Source: Flavobacterium sp. M31R6 (lineage in GTDB: Bacteria; Bacteroidota; Bacteroidia; Flavobacteriales; Flavobacteriaceae). Taken from it: 64,000 nt of DNA. The notes under the pieces are model-generated. The model saw only the letters and a program-made list of their open reading frames with translations, ran no database searches and was not told the DNA's origin. Location of the stretch: positions 3,162,001 to 3,226,000 of the forward strand of contig NZ_CP054141.1 of assembly GCF_013284035.1 (NCBI RefSeq). Direction: 5' to 3'. Shown one piece after another: positions 18,303 through 26,306 of this stretch; position 1 is the stretch's first letter, and each line of letters begins with the position of its first letter. A program made the translations under genes and the position numbers.

Positions 18303-19478
18303 TTATAATACCAACAACGGTGCAATTATACCAAAACTAAGTTGTCCAGTTGTCCCATCTACTGCGTTAAAATTATTCTCGGCATAAGCAGAATAATTGT
18401 ATTTTTTAGCAACATAACCTACGTAAAACTTCATATTAAAATCAACAAAAGGAGAATATTCAACCGTTGGGATAACACCATAAGAACTCAACAAATGACT
18501 GTCTTTATTGGGATTTGGATTGCCATTCCAATAAGAATTATCATTCATGAGCGTAAGCAACAAATTAACTTTTGGACCAATCTGATATTCTGCCCTAATC
18601 CAGTTTTCGACATAAGAAACATCTTGAGCCGCATAAGAACTCTTGCTTTTGATGATATTTGAGACCACTCCCTTTTGATCTAAATCCTCTTTGCTATATT
18701 GAAAATCATAATACAGTACCAATTTATTGCTTTTGTATTTATTTCCAAGAGAAATAAAATTTCGGTTGGTATTTTCGGCGTCGATAAAATAACTGTAGCT
18801 ATAGGTAGTTTCCAATTTACCGTCAAAAAAACTGCCTTTCCAATTACCAACTGCTCCCAAAGGTGTTTTGGTAGCGATAATTCCAGGAGGCACCGTAGTT
18901 CCAAATTGCTCTTGAAACGTCTTTGTTCTGGAATTCAACAACTGCAGATTGAATTTATTTTTGTGATCGTTTAATGCATACGAAAGAGCTGCTCCCACCA
19001 TAAAATTGTCCGCTTTATCATTAATAGTGTTATAGGATAAAATTTCGATTGGATTCGTCAAGAGTTCGTAACCTCCCCAATCCCCAATCATTTTTCCTAC
19101 CGTCAGTTTAGTTTGCGCAGCAATATCAATAGCGACATAAGCCATATCCACCGAACGACTGATGTTGTCGACAGTACTTGGATCGGCTATTTTGGTGTAT
19201 CTATTTCGGAATCGAAAAGAAACTTTGTCATGAATTTTTCCTTTCACTTCAAATCGGAATTGATTCACCGAAAACAGAGAATTTACGTGTTCATTATCAA
19301 CAAAATAATTATCGAAAGCCATTCGGGTATTAAAGATAACATCCACATCTTTCAATAAGGACAACTTTGAAGTTGGAATTAAAGGTGCTATTACCGCATT
19401 TCCTTCTTGAATTTGTTTTTGAGCAACAGAAAAAATAGGCAATAGTATAAGTATCCAATAAATAAAGTACTTTTTCAT
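18303..19478 (-). CDS. Outer-membrane porin-like protein (OprO/OprP-type beta-barrel)
   Basis: This is a 391-residue beta-barrel with a Sec signal peptide (MKKYFIYWILILLPIFSVAQ). Alternating aromatic/polar strands run throughout, such as FNTRMAFDNYFVD, FRFEVKGKIHDKVSFRFRNRYTK and KLYYDFQY-like VLYYDFQYS, and it ends in a barrel-type strand LSFGIIAPLLVL. The early strand pattern and the segment AKLTVGKM-like TKLTVGKMIGDWGG fit the phosphate-selective porin O/P superfamily. Ion specificity cannot be read. The carbonic anhydrase gene lies 11 bp upstream on the same strand, so the two form an operon. Confidence 0.8.
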   Translation of the reverse strand: MKKYFIYWILILLPIFSVAQKQIQEGNAVIAPLIPTSKLSLLKDVDVIFNTRMAFDNYFVDNEHVNSLFSVNQFRFEVKGKIHDKVSFRFRNRYTKIADPSTVDNISRSVDMAYVAIDIAAQTKLTVGKMIGDWGGYELLTNPIEILSYNTINDKADNFMVGAALSYALNDHKNKFNLQLLNSRTKTFQEQFGTTVPPGIIATKTPLGAVGNWKGSFFDGKLETTYSYSYFIDAENTNRNFISLGNKYKSNKLVLYYDFQYSKEDLDQKGVVSNIIKSKSSYAAQDVSYVENWIRAEYQIGPKVNLLLTLMNDNSYWNGNPNPNKDSHLLSSYGVIPTVEYSPFVDFNMKFYVGYVAKKYNYSAYAENNFNAVDGTTGQLSFGIIAPLLVL

Positions 19479-19489
19479 TATAAGATATT

Positions 19490-20146
19490 TTATTTTTTAA
19501 AAGTTACTTTACCGGATTCTATATCATACAACGCACCGATAATCGTAATTTTATTTTGAACAAAACGTTCTTTTAAAATTGGTTCTGCTAATTTTAAGAA
19601 ATTAATACTATGAGCAATATTGGCATCAATAGCTTTATCAACAGATAATTTACTGGTACTGGTTAGATTTTTTTCTTCGTTCTCGCTTTCTATGTAATTA
19701 ATGATGTTTTTAATGTGATCCGCATGCTTATAATGCCCATTTGAATTGATAAATGCTTTGATGGCGCCACAGTCTTTGTGTCCCATAACAACAATCAATT
19801 TACAGTCCAAATGTTCGATAGCATATTCCAAACTACCCAATTCATAATCTCCAATAACATTCCCAGCAGTTCTAATCGAGAATATATCCCCGAGGCCTTG
19901 GTCAAAAACAAGTTCTGCCGGAACTCTGGAATCAGAACAGCTTACAACAATAGCAAATGGATGTTGTCCTTTTTTAAGTTCCCGTAATCTTTCGAGGGTT
20001 TCATCAGGATGTACTGGTTTTCCCGAAGCAAATCGTTTGTTTCCTTCTTCCAGTTTTTGTAATGGAGATAAATTGGTATTTTCAGTGTGGCTACAAGCAG
20101 ATAATACGCTTATAAAAAGTAGATAAAGTAGTCCTCTTTTAATCAT
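19490..20146 (-). CDS. Beta-class carbonic anhydrase, predicted lipoprotein
   Basis: This zinc enzyme interconverts CO2 and bicarbonate. The beta-class zinc ligands and dyad are present: CSDSRVP (Cys, Asp, Arg) and HKDCGAIKAF (His, Cys), with FSIRTAGNVI between. The N-terminus MIKRGLLYLLFISVLSACS is a lipoprotein signal with Cys19, predicting export and membrane anchoring. The ATG at 20146 gives this signal. A frame extending to 20170 would add eight unlikely residues. It is cotranscribed with the porin downstream. Confidence 0.92.
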   Translation of the reverse strand: MIKRGLLYLLFISVLSACSHTENTNLSPLQKLEEGNKRFASGKPVHPDETLERLRELKKGQHPFAIVVSCSDSRVPAELVFDQGLGDIFSIRTAGNVIGDYELGSLEYAIEHLDCKLIVVMGHKDCGAIKAFINSNGHYKHADHIKNIINYIESENEEKNLTSTSKLSVDKAIDANIAHSINFLKLAEPILKERFVQNKITIIGALYDIESGKVTFKK

Positions 20147-20195
20147 GATAGTTTCCCTAAATTGCAACAACCTAAGTCTATCCGAAAAATTTAGA

Positions 20196-20203
20196 CAAAC
20201 TTA
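20196..20203 (-). promoter_or_regulatory. Carbonic anhydrase-porin operon promoter -7 element
   Basis: Minus strand TAAGTTTG fits TAnnTTTG. It lies 50 bp upstream of the chosen start. Confidence 0.5.
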
Positions 20204-20355
20204 TACTTGTCAATGAGGAAGTAAATGTAGGGACATCAAAAAGCTAAAATATTGATATTTATCATATTTAGAAGATTAAATATTCGTTTAAAACTATCAA
20301 ACGATTTAGTTGATAAATACTTTTGAAATAGTGATTTTGTATAAGAGAAAATGTA

Positions 20356-20787
20356 TCAATACATTTCCGGCGTCAATGTAACTACAAAAAGGTTTTTTCC
20401 GTTGATATCCATATAATGATAAATAACCGTAGAACCATTATCCCTGAAAGCTTCAAGGCTCGGATTCGTTTTGGAACTGGTCAATATTTCTTTTTCTACG
20501 GACTTTTTTAAAGCCTTGACATCAATGTTTTCTTTTTGAACACGCACCAATACAAAGTCATACTGAATAGTATTATCAGGCAATGTATTTACACTCTCCA
20601 TTCGAATATCATTGCTAATCATCATCGGGCAAGCTTTGTTATAATTGGTAACCAACGCCGTTAATTCTTTCCCCACCGACTTATTTCTCGAATAATAATA
20701 TGGTATCACACTCACCAAAGCCACAATCGCAATAATTTTGATTACTTTCCGAATGAGTAGTTTCTTTTTTGTTTGTTTTTCTTCCAT
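20356..20787 (-). CDS. Membrane-anchored hypothetical protein
   Basis: This is a 143-residue protein of unknown function. It has a Lys-rich N-terminus (MEEKQTKKKLLIRKVIK), one transmembrane helix (about residues 17-30, IAIVALVSVIPYYY) and an exported, soluble C-terminal domain of about 110 residues. It is probably anchored in the inner membrane facing the periplasm. No motif is recognised, and no clear operon partner lies within 200 bp. Confidence 0.75.
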   Translation of the reverse strand: MEEKQTKKKLLIRKVIKIIAIVALVSVIPYYYSRNKSVGKELTALVTNYNKACPMMISNDIRMESVNTLPDNTIQYDFVLVRVQKENIDVKALKKSVEKEILTSSKTNPSLEAFRDNGSTVIYHYMDINGKNLFVVTLTPEMY

Positions 20788-21306
20788 TGCGAATTGGGAG
20801 TTTATGTTTATTTACAAATTTTAGTATTAACCAAAATTCGTTTCGAATTATTCACTTTTTCAAATATACCTAATATCCCTTACAATTTTTAAAAGAGCAT
20901 TTATTTTCATATCATTTAGATCTTATAAAAACAAAATCTCTTGTTTTCCATAAAGTGGTCTCGCGTAAGGGATTACCTCACTATACATTTATTTTCATAG
21001 GAGTTCAGTGAATTTCATTTGAAGCTAGCTACCGAAGTAGCGCGAATAGCTCGACCCCGCTGAGCGAAGGGGCTGTATAAGCGATACTATAAGAAAGCCC
21101 CTTTGCTCAACGGGGACACGCCCACACGAGCTTTTGCGAACTGACGAAGTAAAAGATTTTGAAAACTAATTTTGAATCCAAACTACCTCCCTCTTAAAAA
21201 AAAAAAAAAATAACGCTAAAAAACAGTCATTTTAATTAAAATTTTCTTTTTTATTACAAAAATAGCCTGATTTGTTAAAAATTTGACTTTTACAAAAAAT
21301 TTAGCA
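20788..21306. other. Non-coding stretch with palindromic repeats
   Basis: No credible gene is present. The stretch contains the repeat block at 20990-21115 and an A-run at 21198-21211. It ends at the promoter of the arginine leader. Confidence 0.6.
20990..21115. repeat. Composite palindromic repeat
   Basis: TATTTTCATAGGAGTTCAGT (20990-21009) is nearly identical to 3361-3380. It is followed by a 20-bp inverted repeat (21055-21074 with 21096-21115, CCCCGCTGAGCGAAGGGGCT) that differs only at two positions compatible with G-T pairs. Its GC content is far above the neighbouring spacer. Confidence 0.7.
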
Positions 21307-21445
21307 TTTGGTTTGAAAAATAAGTGTACTTTTGCACCAATGAAAAATAAAGAAACATATAAAACAATTATCTCTCGGATAATTACACCTACGACTTCTC
21401 CCGAAGTACGGATGCTATAACTATAGCCTCCATAGTGTAATCGTA
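21307..21445 (+). promoter_or_regulatory. Promoter and structured leader of the arginine operon
   Basis: TTTG (21307-21310) and TACTTTTG (21327-21334) form a promoter, with transcription expected near 21340. An ATG at 21340 opens a 26-codon frame (MKNKETYKTI...VRML, stop at 21418-21420). It contains two arginines, both CGG. The RNA can form a closing stem ATTACAC/GTGTAAT (21382-21388 with 21435-21441) around two small hairpins (ACTTC/GAAGT; GCTAT/ATAGC). A competing hairpin AATTATC/GATAATT (21366-21372 with 21378-21384) shares three bases with the closing stem. The leader continues for 220 bp before the first gene. Whether the short frame is translated is unknown. Confidence 0.5.
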
Positions 21446-21662
21446 TTATATTATTCATTTCTTATTTTTATCGTTTTGAAATTACTTCCATTTTTATTTG
21501 GATTAATACATCCTAAAAAAATTACCAAACAAATTTTATCTATCTGTAATTCAATTATTTGGATTGTTCTTTGCTTCATTTATTCTATATTTGATAGTGC
21601 AAAACCAGAACATTTCAAACTTCATTACAGTACATTATTTAACCTAAAATATAACTCTTGAA

Positions 21663-22286
21663 ATGAATATTTCTATTGTAGTAACTCAGGAAGAACATTA
21701 TAAGTACGCGCAGGAAATATGCGATACGATAGAATCATCTGCCCTGTTGAGAGGTACTGGAATTGCCAAAAGAACACCGGAATACATCCAAAAAAAGATG
21801 GAGAAGGGAGATGCTGTGATTGCACTTAACAACGGAATTTTTGCTGGTTTTTGCTATATCGAAAGTTGGCAACACGGTCAGTTTGTGGCACACTCCGGTT
21901 TAATCGTACATCCGGATTATAGAAACTTGGGACTGGCCAAAAAAATAAAATCGTTTGTATTTGACTATTCATTACAAAAATATCCAGAAGCCAAAGTATT
22001 TGGAATCACAACCGGTTTAGCAGTAATGAAAATCAACTCTGATTTGGGATACAAACCGGTTCCTTTTTCGGAACTGACAAACGATCCCAGTTTTTGGAAA
22101 GGGTGCCAAACCTGTACCAACTTCGAAATCTTAAAAAGTAAAGATTATAAAATGTGTTTGTGTACCGGAATGCTTTTTGATCCGAAAGAGAAACCGAAAG
22201 ACCCGCCAAAACATCCTTTTAATGTGAGGGTCCTTAATAGATTAACAGCCATTAAAAAAGCGCTTTTCTTGACAAAATTATTTTAG
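21663..22286 (+). CDS. GNAT-family acyltransferase, candidate N-acylglutamate synthase
   Basis: This 207-residue GNAT protein is the first gene of the arg operon. The acyl-CoA loop is HPDYRNLGLAKKIKSF. Position at the head of an otherwise complete arginine pathway makes it the best candidate for N-acetyl- or N-succinylglutamate synthase, the missing first step. From memory, Bacteroides homologues were assigned such a role by mutant fitness data. The C-terminal third carries an unusual Cys cluster, CQTC followed by CLC (CxxC...CxC), which could bind a metal. Assignment is inference from context. Confidence 0.75.
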   Translation: MNISIVVTQEEHYKYAQEICDTIESSALLRGTGIAKRTPEYIQKKMEKGDAVIALNNGIFAGFCYIESWQHGQFVAHSGLIVHPDYRNLGLAKKIKSFVFDYSLQKYPEAKVFGITTGLAVMKINSDLGYKPVPFSELTNDPSFWKGCQTCTNFEILKSKDYKMCLCTGMLFDPKEKPKDPPKHPFNVRVLNRLTAIKKALFLTKLF

Positions 22287-22397
22287 AGAAAATTTAAAAA
22301 ATTATAACATACAAAAAACTCGCAGCTAATAGCCAAAAGCTAATAGCCAATAAAATTATAAAATCGGAGATTCACGACCTCCACAAAACAATAAAAA

Positions 22398-23597
22398 ATG
22401 GGAAGTAAAAAAGTAGTATTAGCATACAGTGGAGGATTAGACACATCATATTGTCTTAAATATTTGAAAAATGAAAAAGGGTATGAAGTTCATACAGTAC
22501 TAATCAACACTGGTGGTTTTGATGATGCCGAACTAAAAGCAATCGAAGAAAGAGCTTATGAACTGGGAAGTGCCAAACACGCTAATCTTACCATTCTAGA
22601 TAAATATTACGACAAAGCAATCAAATATTTGATTTATGGTAATGTGTTAAAAAACAACACTTACCCTTTATCTGTAAGTGCTGAGCGTGTTTTTCAAGCG
22701 ATTGAAGCTATAAAATATGCCAAATCTGTTGGTGCTGAAGCAATTGCTCACGGAAGTACAGGTGCAGGAAATGACCAAATCCGTTTTGATTTAATTTTTC
22801 AAACCATCGCTCCAGAAATCGAAATCATCACTCCTATCAGAGACTTGAAACTTTCTAGACAAGAAGAAGTGGCTTATTTACAAGCTAATGGAGTTGAATA
22901 TTCATGGGAAAAAGCGCAATATTCTATCAACAAAGGACTTTGGGGAACAAGTGTCGGCGGAAAAGAAACATTGACTTCTGATAAACCATTACCAAGCGAT
23001 GCGTATCCATCACAATTGACAAAAGAAGGTGAAGAGAAAGTAACATTAGAATTCAAAAAGGGAGAATTGGTTGCCGTAAATGGTGTAGCCGACAAACCTT
23101 CGAACAATATTGTAGTTTTAGAAAAATTGGCAAGTGCTTACGCTATTGGTAGAGACATCCACGTGGGTGACACTATTATCGGAATCAAAGGAAGAGTTGG
23201 TTTTGAAGCAGCTGCTCCTTTAATCATTATCAAAGCGCACCATTTATTGGAGAAACACACTCTTGGAAAATGGCAGCAATACTGGAAAGAACAGCTAGGA
23301 AACTGGTACGGAATGTTATTCCACGAAGGTCAATTCCTAGATCCTGTAATGCGTAACATAGAAACATTTCTAGAAGATACTCAAAAAACGGTAAACGGAA
23401 CTGTGACTGTTTCTTTGAAACCATACCACTTTTCATTGGACGGAATTGAGTCCAAAAATGATTTGATGAATACTGGTTTTGGCCAATATGGAGAAATGAA
23501 CAATGCTTGGACATCTGACGATGCGAAAGGATTTATCAAAATTTTAGGGAATGCCCAAAACATATTTTCGTCTGTAAACAACGAAACTTACGAATAG
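22398..23597 (+). CDS. argG: Argininosuccinate synthase
   Basis: This enzyme joins citrulline and aspartate with ATP to give argininosuccinate. The 399-residue protein starts with the ATP-pyrophosphatase P-loop AYSGGLDTSYCLKYL. It also contains AIAHGSTGAGNDQIRF and DPVMRNIETFLEDTQ. It is the second gene of the arg operon, 111 bp after the GNAT. The spacer has a duplicated GCTAATAGCCAA word. A covarying-hairpin repeat follows the stop codon by 8 bp. Confidence 0.96.
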   Translation: MGSKKVVLAYSGGLDTSYCLKYLKNEKGYEVHTVLINTGGFDDAELKAIEERAYELGSAKHANLTILDKYYDKAIKYLIYGNVLKNNTYPLSVSAERVFQAIEAIKYAKSVGAEAIAHGSTGAGNDQIRFDLIFQTIAPEIEIITPIRDLKLSRQEEVAYLQANGVEYSWEKAQYSINKGLWGTSVGGKETLTSDKPLPSDAYPSQLTKEGEEKVTLEFKKGELVAVNGVADKPSNNIVVLEKLASAYAIGRDIHVGDTIIGIKGRVGFEAAAPLIIIKAHHLLEKHTLGKWQQYWKEQLGNWYGMLFHEGQFLDPVMRNIETFLEDTQKTVNGTVTVSLKPYHFSLDGIESKNDLMNTGFGQYGEMNNAWTSDDAKGFIKILGNAQNIFSSVNNETYE

Positions 23598-23604
23598 TCT
23601 TCTT

Positions 23605-23713
23605 TTGAGGAGCAGAAACATTTTGCTTTTTCAGAAAGATTGTTCCCGCCATCATTCCAATCTTGTGAGCTGAACCCCAGCTCACAAGGATTTTCCCTTC
23701 TGTCGGGGCTAAA
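23605..23713 (+). repeat. Covarying-hairpin repeat, copy 2 (inside arg operon)
   Basis: It starts TTGAGGAGCAGAAAC and ends TCGGGGCTAAA. The outer stem is CCCG/CGGG. The central hairpin is CTTGTGAGCTG/CAGCTCACAAG, a perfect 11-bp stem. It lies between argG and argC in the direction of transcription. Confidence 0.85.
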
Positions 23714-23741
23714 GAGGGAGATTGGGATTTTTAGATTTATC

Positions 23742-23823
23742 TCCTGCAAGGTCTTTTTCGGACCTTGTAGGTATGATTGAGAATACTTTAATACCTACAA
23801 GGTTTGGAAAAAACCTTGCAGGA
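23742..23823. repeat. Nested palindrome between argG and argC
   Basis: TCCTGCAAGGT...ACCTTGTAGGTAT pairs with ATACCTACAAGGT...ACCTTGCAGGA. Each arm is itself a small hairpin (AAGGTC...GACCTT and AAGGTTT...AAACCTT), so the whole could form a cruciform-like or multi-branched structure just upstream of argC. Confidence 0.75.
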
Positions 23824-23859
23824 AGGAACAAAACACATTTAGTTTTAAAAATTAAAATT

Positions 23860-24837
23860 ATGATTAATGTTGGAATAATAGGCGGATCAGGTTATACTGC
23901 GGGAGAACTCATCAGAATATTGATGTTTCATCCTAATTCAAAATTAGACTTTGTATACAGTACAACTAATGCCGGCAAACCGCTTTCGGTGGCGCATCAC
24001 GATTTGTTGGGCGACATCGAAATGAATTTTACCGATACCGTAAATCCAAATGTAAATGTGGTTTTCTTGTGTTTGGGACACGGAAAATCGAAAACATTTT
24101 TGACCGAAAACCAATTTGCAAGCCATACCAAAATCATTGATTTAGGAAATGATTTCAGATTGCACAAAGACGAAGTTTTCGACGGTAAAAAATTCGTTTA
24201 CGGTTTACCTGAATTGAACAAAGCGGCGATTAAAAACGCTCAGTTCATTGCTAATCCTGGTTGTTTTGCCACTGCAATTCAATTGGCTTTATTGCCATTG
24301 GCGGAAGCCAAATTATTAAACAGCGATGTGCATATCAACGCCACAACGGGAAGTACCGGTGCTGGAGTTGGACTTGCAGAAACGTCGCATTTTAGTTGGA
24401 GAAACAACAATATGTCGCATTACAAAGCCTTTGAACACCAACATTTGGGGGAAATTTCAGAAAGTTTACACCAATTGCAGAATGATTACAAAAACGAATT
24501 GCTTTTCATTCCAAATAGAGGGGATTTTCCAAGAGGAATTTTTGCAACATTATACACCAATTGTACCGAAAGCCTGGAGGATCTTGTAGCAAAATACGAA
24601 GCGTTCTATAAAAACCAACCTTTTGTAACCGTTACCACAACTGGCATCAATATGAAACAAGTGGTTCAGACAAATAAATGTATTATTAGTTTAATGAAAA
24701 AAGGAAACCGGATTTTGATTACTTCGGTAATCGATAATTTAGTCAAAGGCGCCTCAGGACAAGCCATCCAAAATATGAATTTGATGTTTGGATTGGAAGA
24801 AACCACAGGATTGCATTTGAAACCAAGCGGATTCTAG
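23860..24837 (+). CDS. argC: N-acetyl/N-succinyl-gamma-glutamyl-phosphate reductase
   Basis: This NADPH-dependent enzyme reduces the acylglutamyl phosphate to its semialdehyde. The 325-residue protein starts at ATG 23860 (MINVGIIGGSGYTAGELIRIL). An in-frame upstream extension runs into the nested palindrome and is not family-like. The catalytic Cys lies in FIANPGCFATAIQLALLPL, with the conserved GLPELN and RGDFPRGIFATL segments. Operon neighbours are argG and argD. Confidence 0.96.
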   Translation: MINVGIIGGSGYTAGELIRILMFHPNSKLDFVYSTTNAGKPLSVAHHDLLGDIEMNFTDTVNPNVNVVFLCLGHGKSKTFLTENQFASHTKIIDLGNDFRLHKDEVFDGKKFVYGLPELNKAAIKNAQFIANPGCFATAIQLALLPLAEAKLLNSDVHINATTGSTGAGVGLAETSHFSWRNNNMSHYKAFEHQHLGEISESLHQLQNDYKNELLFIPNRGDFPRGIFATLYTNCTESLEDLVAKYEAFYKNQPFVTVTTTGINMKQVVQTNKCIISLMKKGNRILITSVIDNLVKGASGQAIQNMNLMFGLEETTGLHLKPSGF

Positions 24838-24848
24838 AAAAAATTTGT

Positions 24849-24910
24849 TTCAAGTTTAAAGTTTCAGGTTACTCACAGAACTTGAAACTTTAAACCTGAA
24901 ACTTCAAACT
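24849..24910. repeat. Inverted repeat between argC and argD
   Basis: CAAGTTTAAAGTTTCAGGTT (24851-24870) pairs imperfectly with AACCTGAAACTTCAAACT (24893-24910), and also with CTTGAAACTTTAAAC in between. It allows alternative stems in the operon message. Confidence 0.65.
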
Positions 24911-24924
24911 AAAAAACAATAAAA

Positions 24925-26082
24925 ATGAACTTATTTGACGTTTACCCATTATATAACATCACTCCTGTAAAAGCACTAGACTGCACAATAACAGATGAAA
25001 ATGGTGTGGAATATTTAGACTTATACAGTGGCCACGGAGTAATCTCCATTGGACACACACAACCGGATTATGTAGCCAAATTGAAAAATCAATTGGATAA
25101 TCTAGGGTTTTATTCGAATGCCATCCAAAATCCATTGCAAGTGGAATTGGCAGAGAAATTAGGCAAACTTTCAGGATGTGAAGAATACAGCTTATTCTTA
25201 TGCAGTTCTGGAGCTGAAGCCAATGAAAATGCACTGAAACTCGCTTCTTTCCACAACGGAAAATCAAGAGTGATTGCTTTTGACAACTCTTTCCACGGAA
25301 GAACTTCGGCAGCCGTTGCGGTTACTGACAACAAAAAAATTGTAGCTCCAATTAATGCACAACAAGTGGTTACTTTCTTGCCTTTGAACGACCTTGATTT
25401 GGTAGAAGCCGAATTAAAAAAAGGTGATGTTTGCTCTGTTATCATTGAAGGAATTCAAGGTGTTGGAGGATTGGATGAAGGAACAACCGAATTTTTCCAA
25501 GGATTGGAGAAACTTTGCAATCAATACGAAGCAGTTTTGATTTTGGACGAAGTACAATCAGGTTATGGAAGAAGCGGGAAGTTTTTCGCTTTTCAACACC
25601 ACAATATCAAACCGGATATTATTACACTTGCCAAAGGAATGGGGAACGGTTTCCCGCTTGGCGGAATTTTAATTGCACCAAAATTTACCGCTAGCCACGG
25701 ATTGTTGGGAACTACTTTTGGAGGAAGCCACCTTGCCTGTGCGGCTGGAATTGCCGTTTTGGACGTAATTGAAAATCAAAAACTGATAGACAACGTAAAT
25801 GACGTTTACGGTTATTTCCTTGAAGCCATCAAACAAGTTCCTGAAGTGGTTAAGGTAAAAGGAAAAGGATTGATGTTGGGAGTAGAATTTGATTTTGAAG
25901 TGGGACCTTTACGTAAAAAACTAATTGTCGAAAAACTGATTTTCACAGGAAGTGCCAACAATAAAAATTTATTGAGAATCCTTCCTCCTTTGACAGTCAA
26001 AAAGGAAGCTATAGATACGTTTCTAATCGCTTTGAAAGAAAGCTTGGCTGAATTGAAAGCGGTTGACACTGTATCAATCTAA
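24925..26082 (+). CDS. argD: Acylornithine aminotransferase
   Basis: This class-III PLP aminotransferase converts the acylglutamate semialdehyde to acylornithine. The 385-residue protein has YSGHGVISIGHTQPDYV, the PLP phosphate region CSSGAEANENALKLA, SFHGRTSAAVAVT and ILDEVQSGYGRSGKFFAFQHH. The lysine motif is TLAKGMGNGFPLGG. It is the third enzyme of the operon. The acyl group may be succinyl (see argF'). Confidence 0.95.
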   Translation: MNLFDVYPLYNITPVKALDCTITDENGVEYLDLYSGHGVISIGHTQPDYVAKLKNQLDNLGFYSNAIQNPLQVELAEKLGKLSGCEEYSLFLCSSGAEANENALKLASFHNGKSRVIAFDNSFHGRTSAAVAVTDNKKIVAPINAQQVVTFLPLNDLDLVEAELKKGDVCSVIIEGIQGVGGLDEGTTEFFQGLEKLCNQYEAVLILDEVQSGYGRSGKFFAFQHHNIKPDIITLAKGMGNGFPLGGILIAPKFTASHGLLGTTFGGSHLACAAGIAVLDVIENQKLIDNVNDVYGYFLEAIKQVPEVVKVKGKGLMLGVEFDFEVGPLRKKLIVEKLIFTGSANNKNLLRILPPLTVKKEAIDTFLIALKESLAELKAVDTVSI

Positions 26083-26097
26083 ACATTGAGAATTAAT

Positions 26098-26224
26098 TAA
26101 CCATATAAGAAATGTAAGTTCATATAAGTAGAAAATTAATTATGTAAATTTATTTTACAATCGTCATTTAATTGACACCACAATTTAGACTAGCTTAAAT
26201 GAACTTACATTCCTTATATGGTTA
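26098..26224. mobile_element. MITE-like element A with 26-bp terminal inverted repeats
   Basis: TAACCATATAAGAAATGTAA plus GTTCAT (26098-26123) is the inverse of 26199-26224 with one mismatch. The 127-bp unit encodes nothing and sits between argD and proA. A further half-arm-like GACTTATATGTTTTAAA occurs at 26259-26275. It shares CTTAAATGAACT and the ATATAAG/ATGTAAG words with element B at 62917-63085. Confidence 0.65.
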
Positions 26225-26306
26225 CCCTTTTTTTTAACAACCAACTAGCATAAAAATAGACTTATATGTTTTAAATTTTATTTTTTGCTTTTTTAACCAA
26301 AAACCA

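Noticed and set aside
21198..21211. A-run upstream of the arg leader considered as a phase-variable tract
   Set aside because: It is 14 bases of A in non-coding sequence, about 100 bp before the promoter; no gene or promoter spacing is clearly controlled by its length.
21476..21661. 61-residue hydrophobic frame before the arg-operon GNAT
   Set aside because: It needs a TTG start, runs up to the next start codon, has no recognisable pattern, and lies in the untranslated leader. Probably chance.
23722..23859. N-terminal extension of argC
   Set aside because: The extra 46 codons translate the nested palindrome and are absent from the family; the Rossmann start MINVGIIGGSGYTAG is at 23860.
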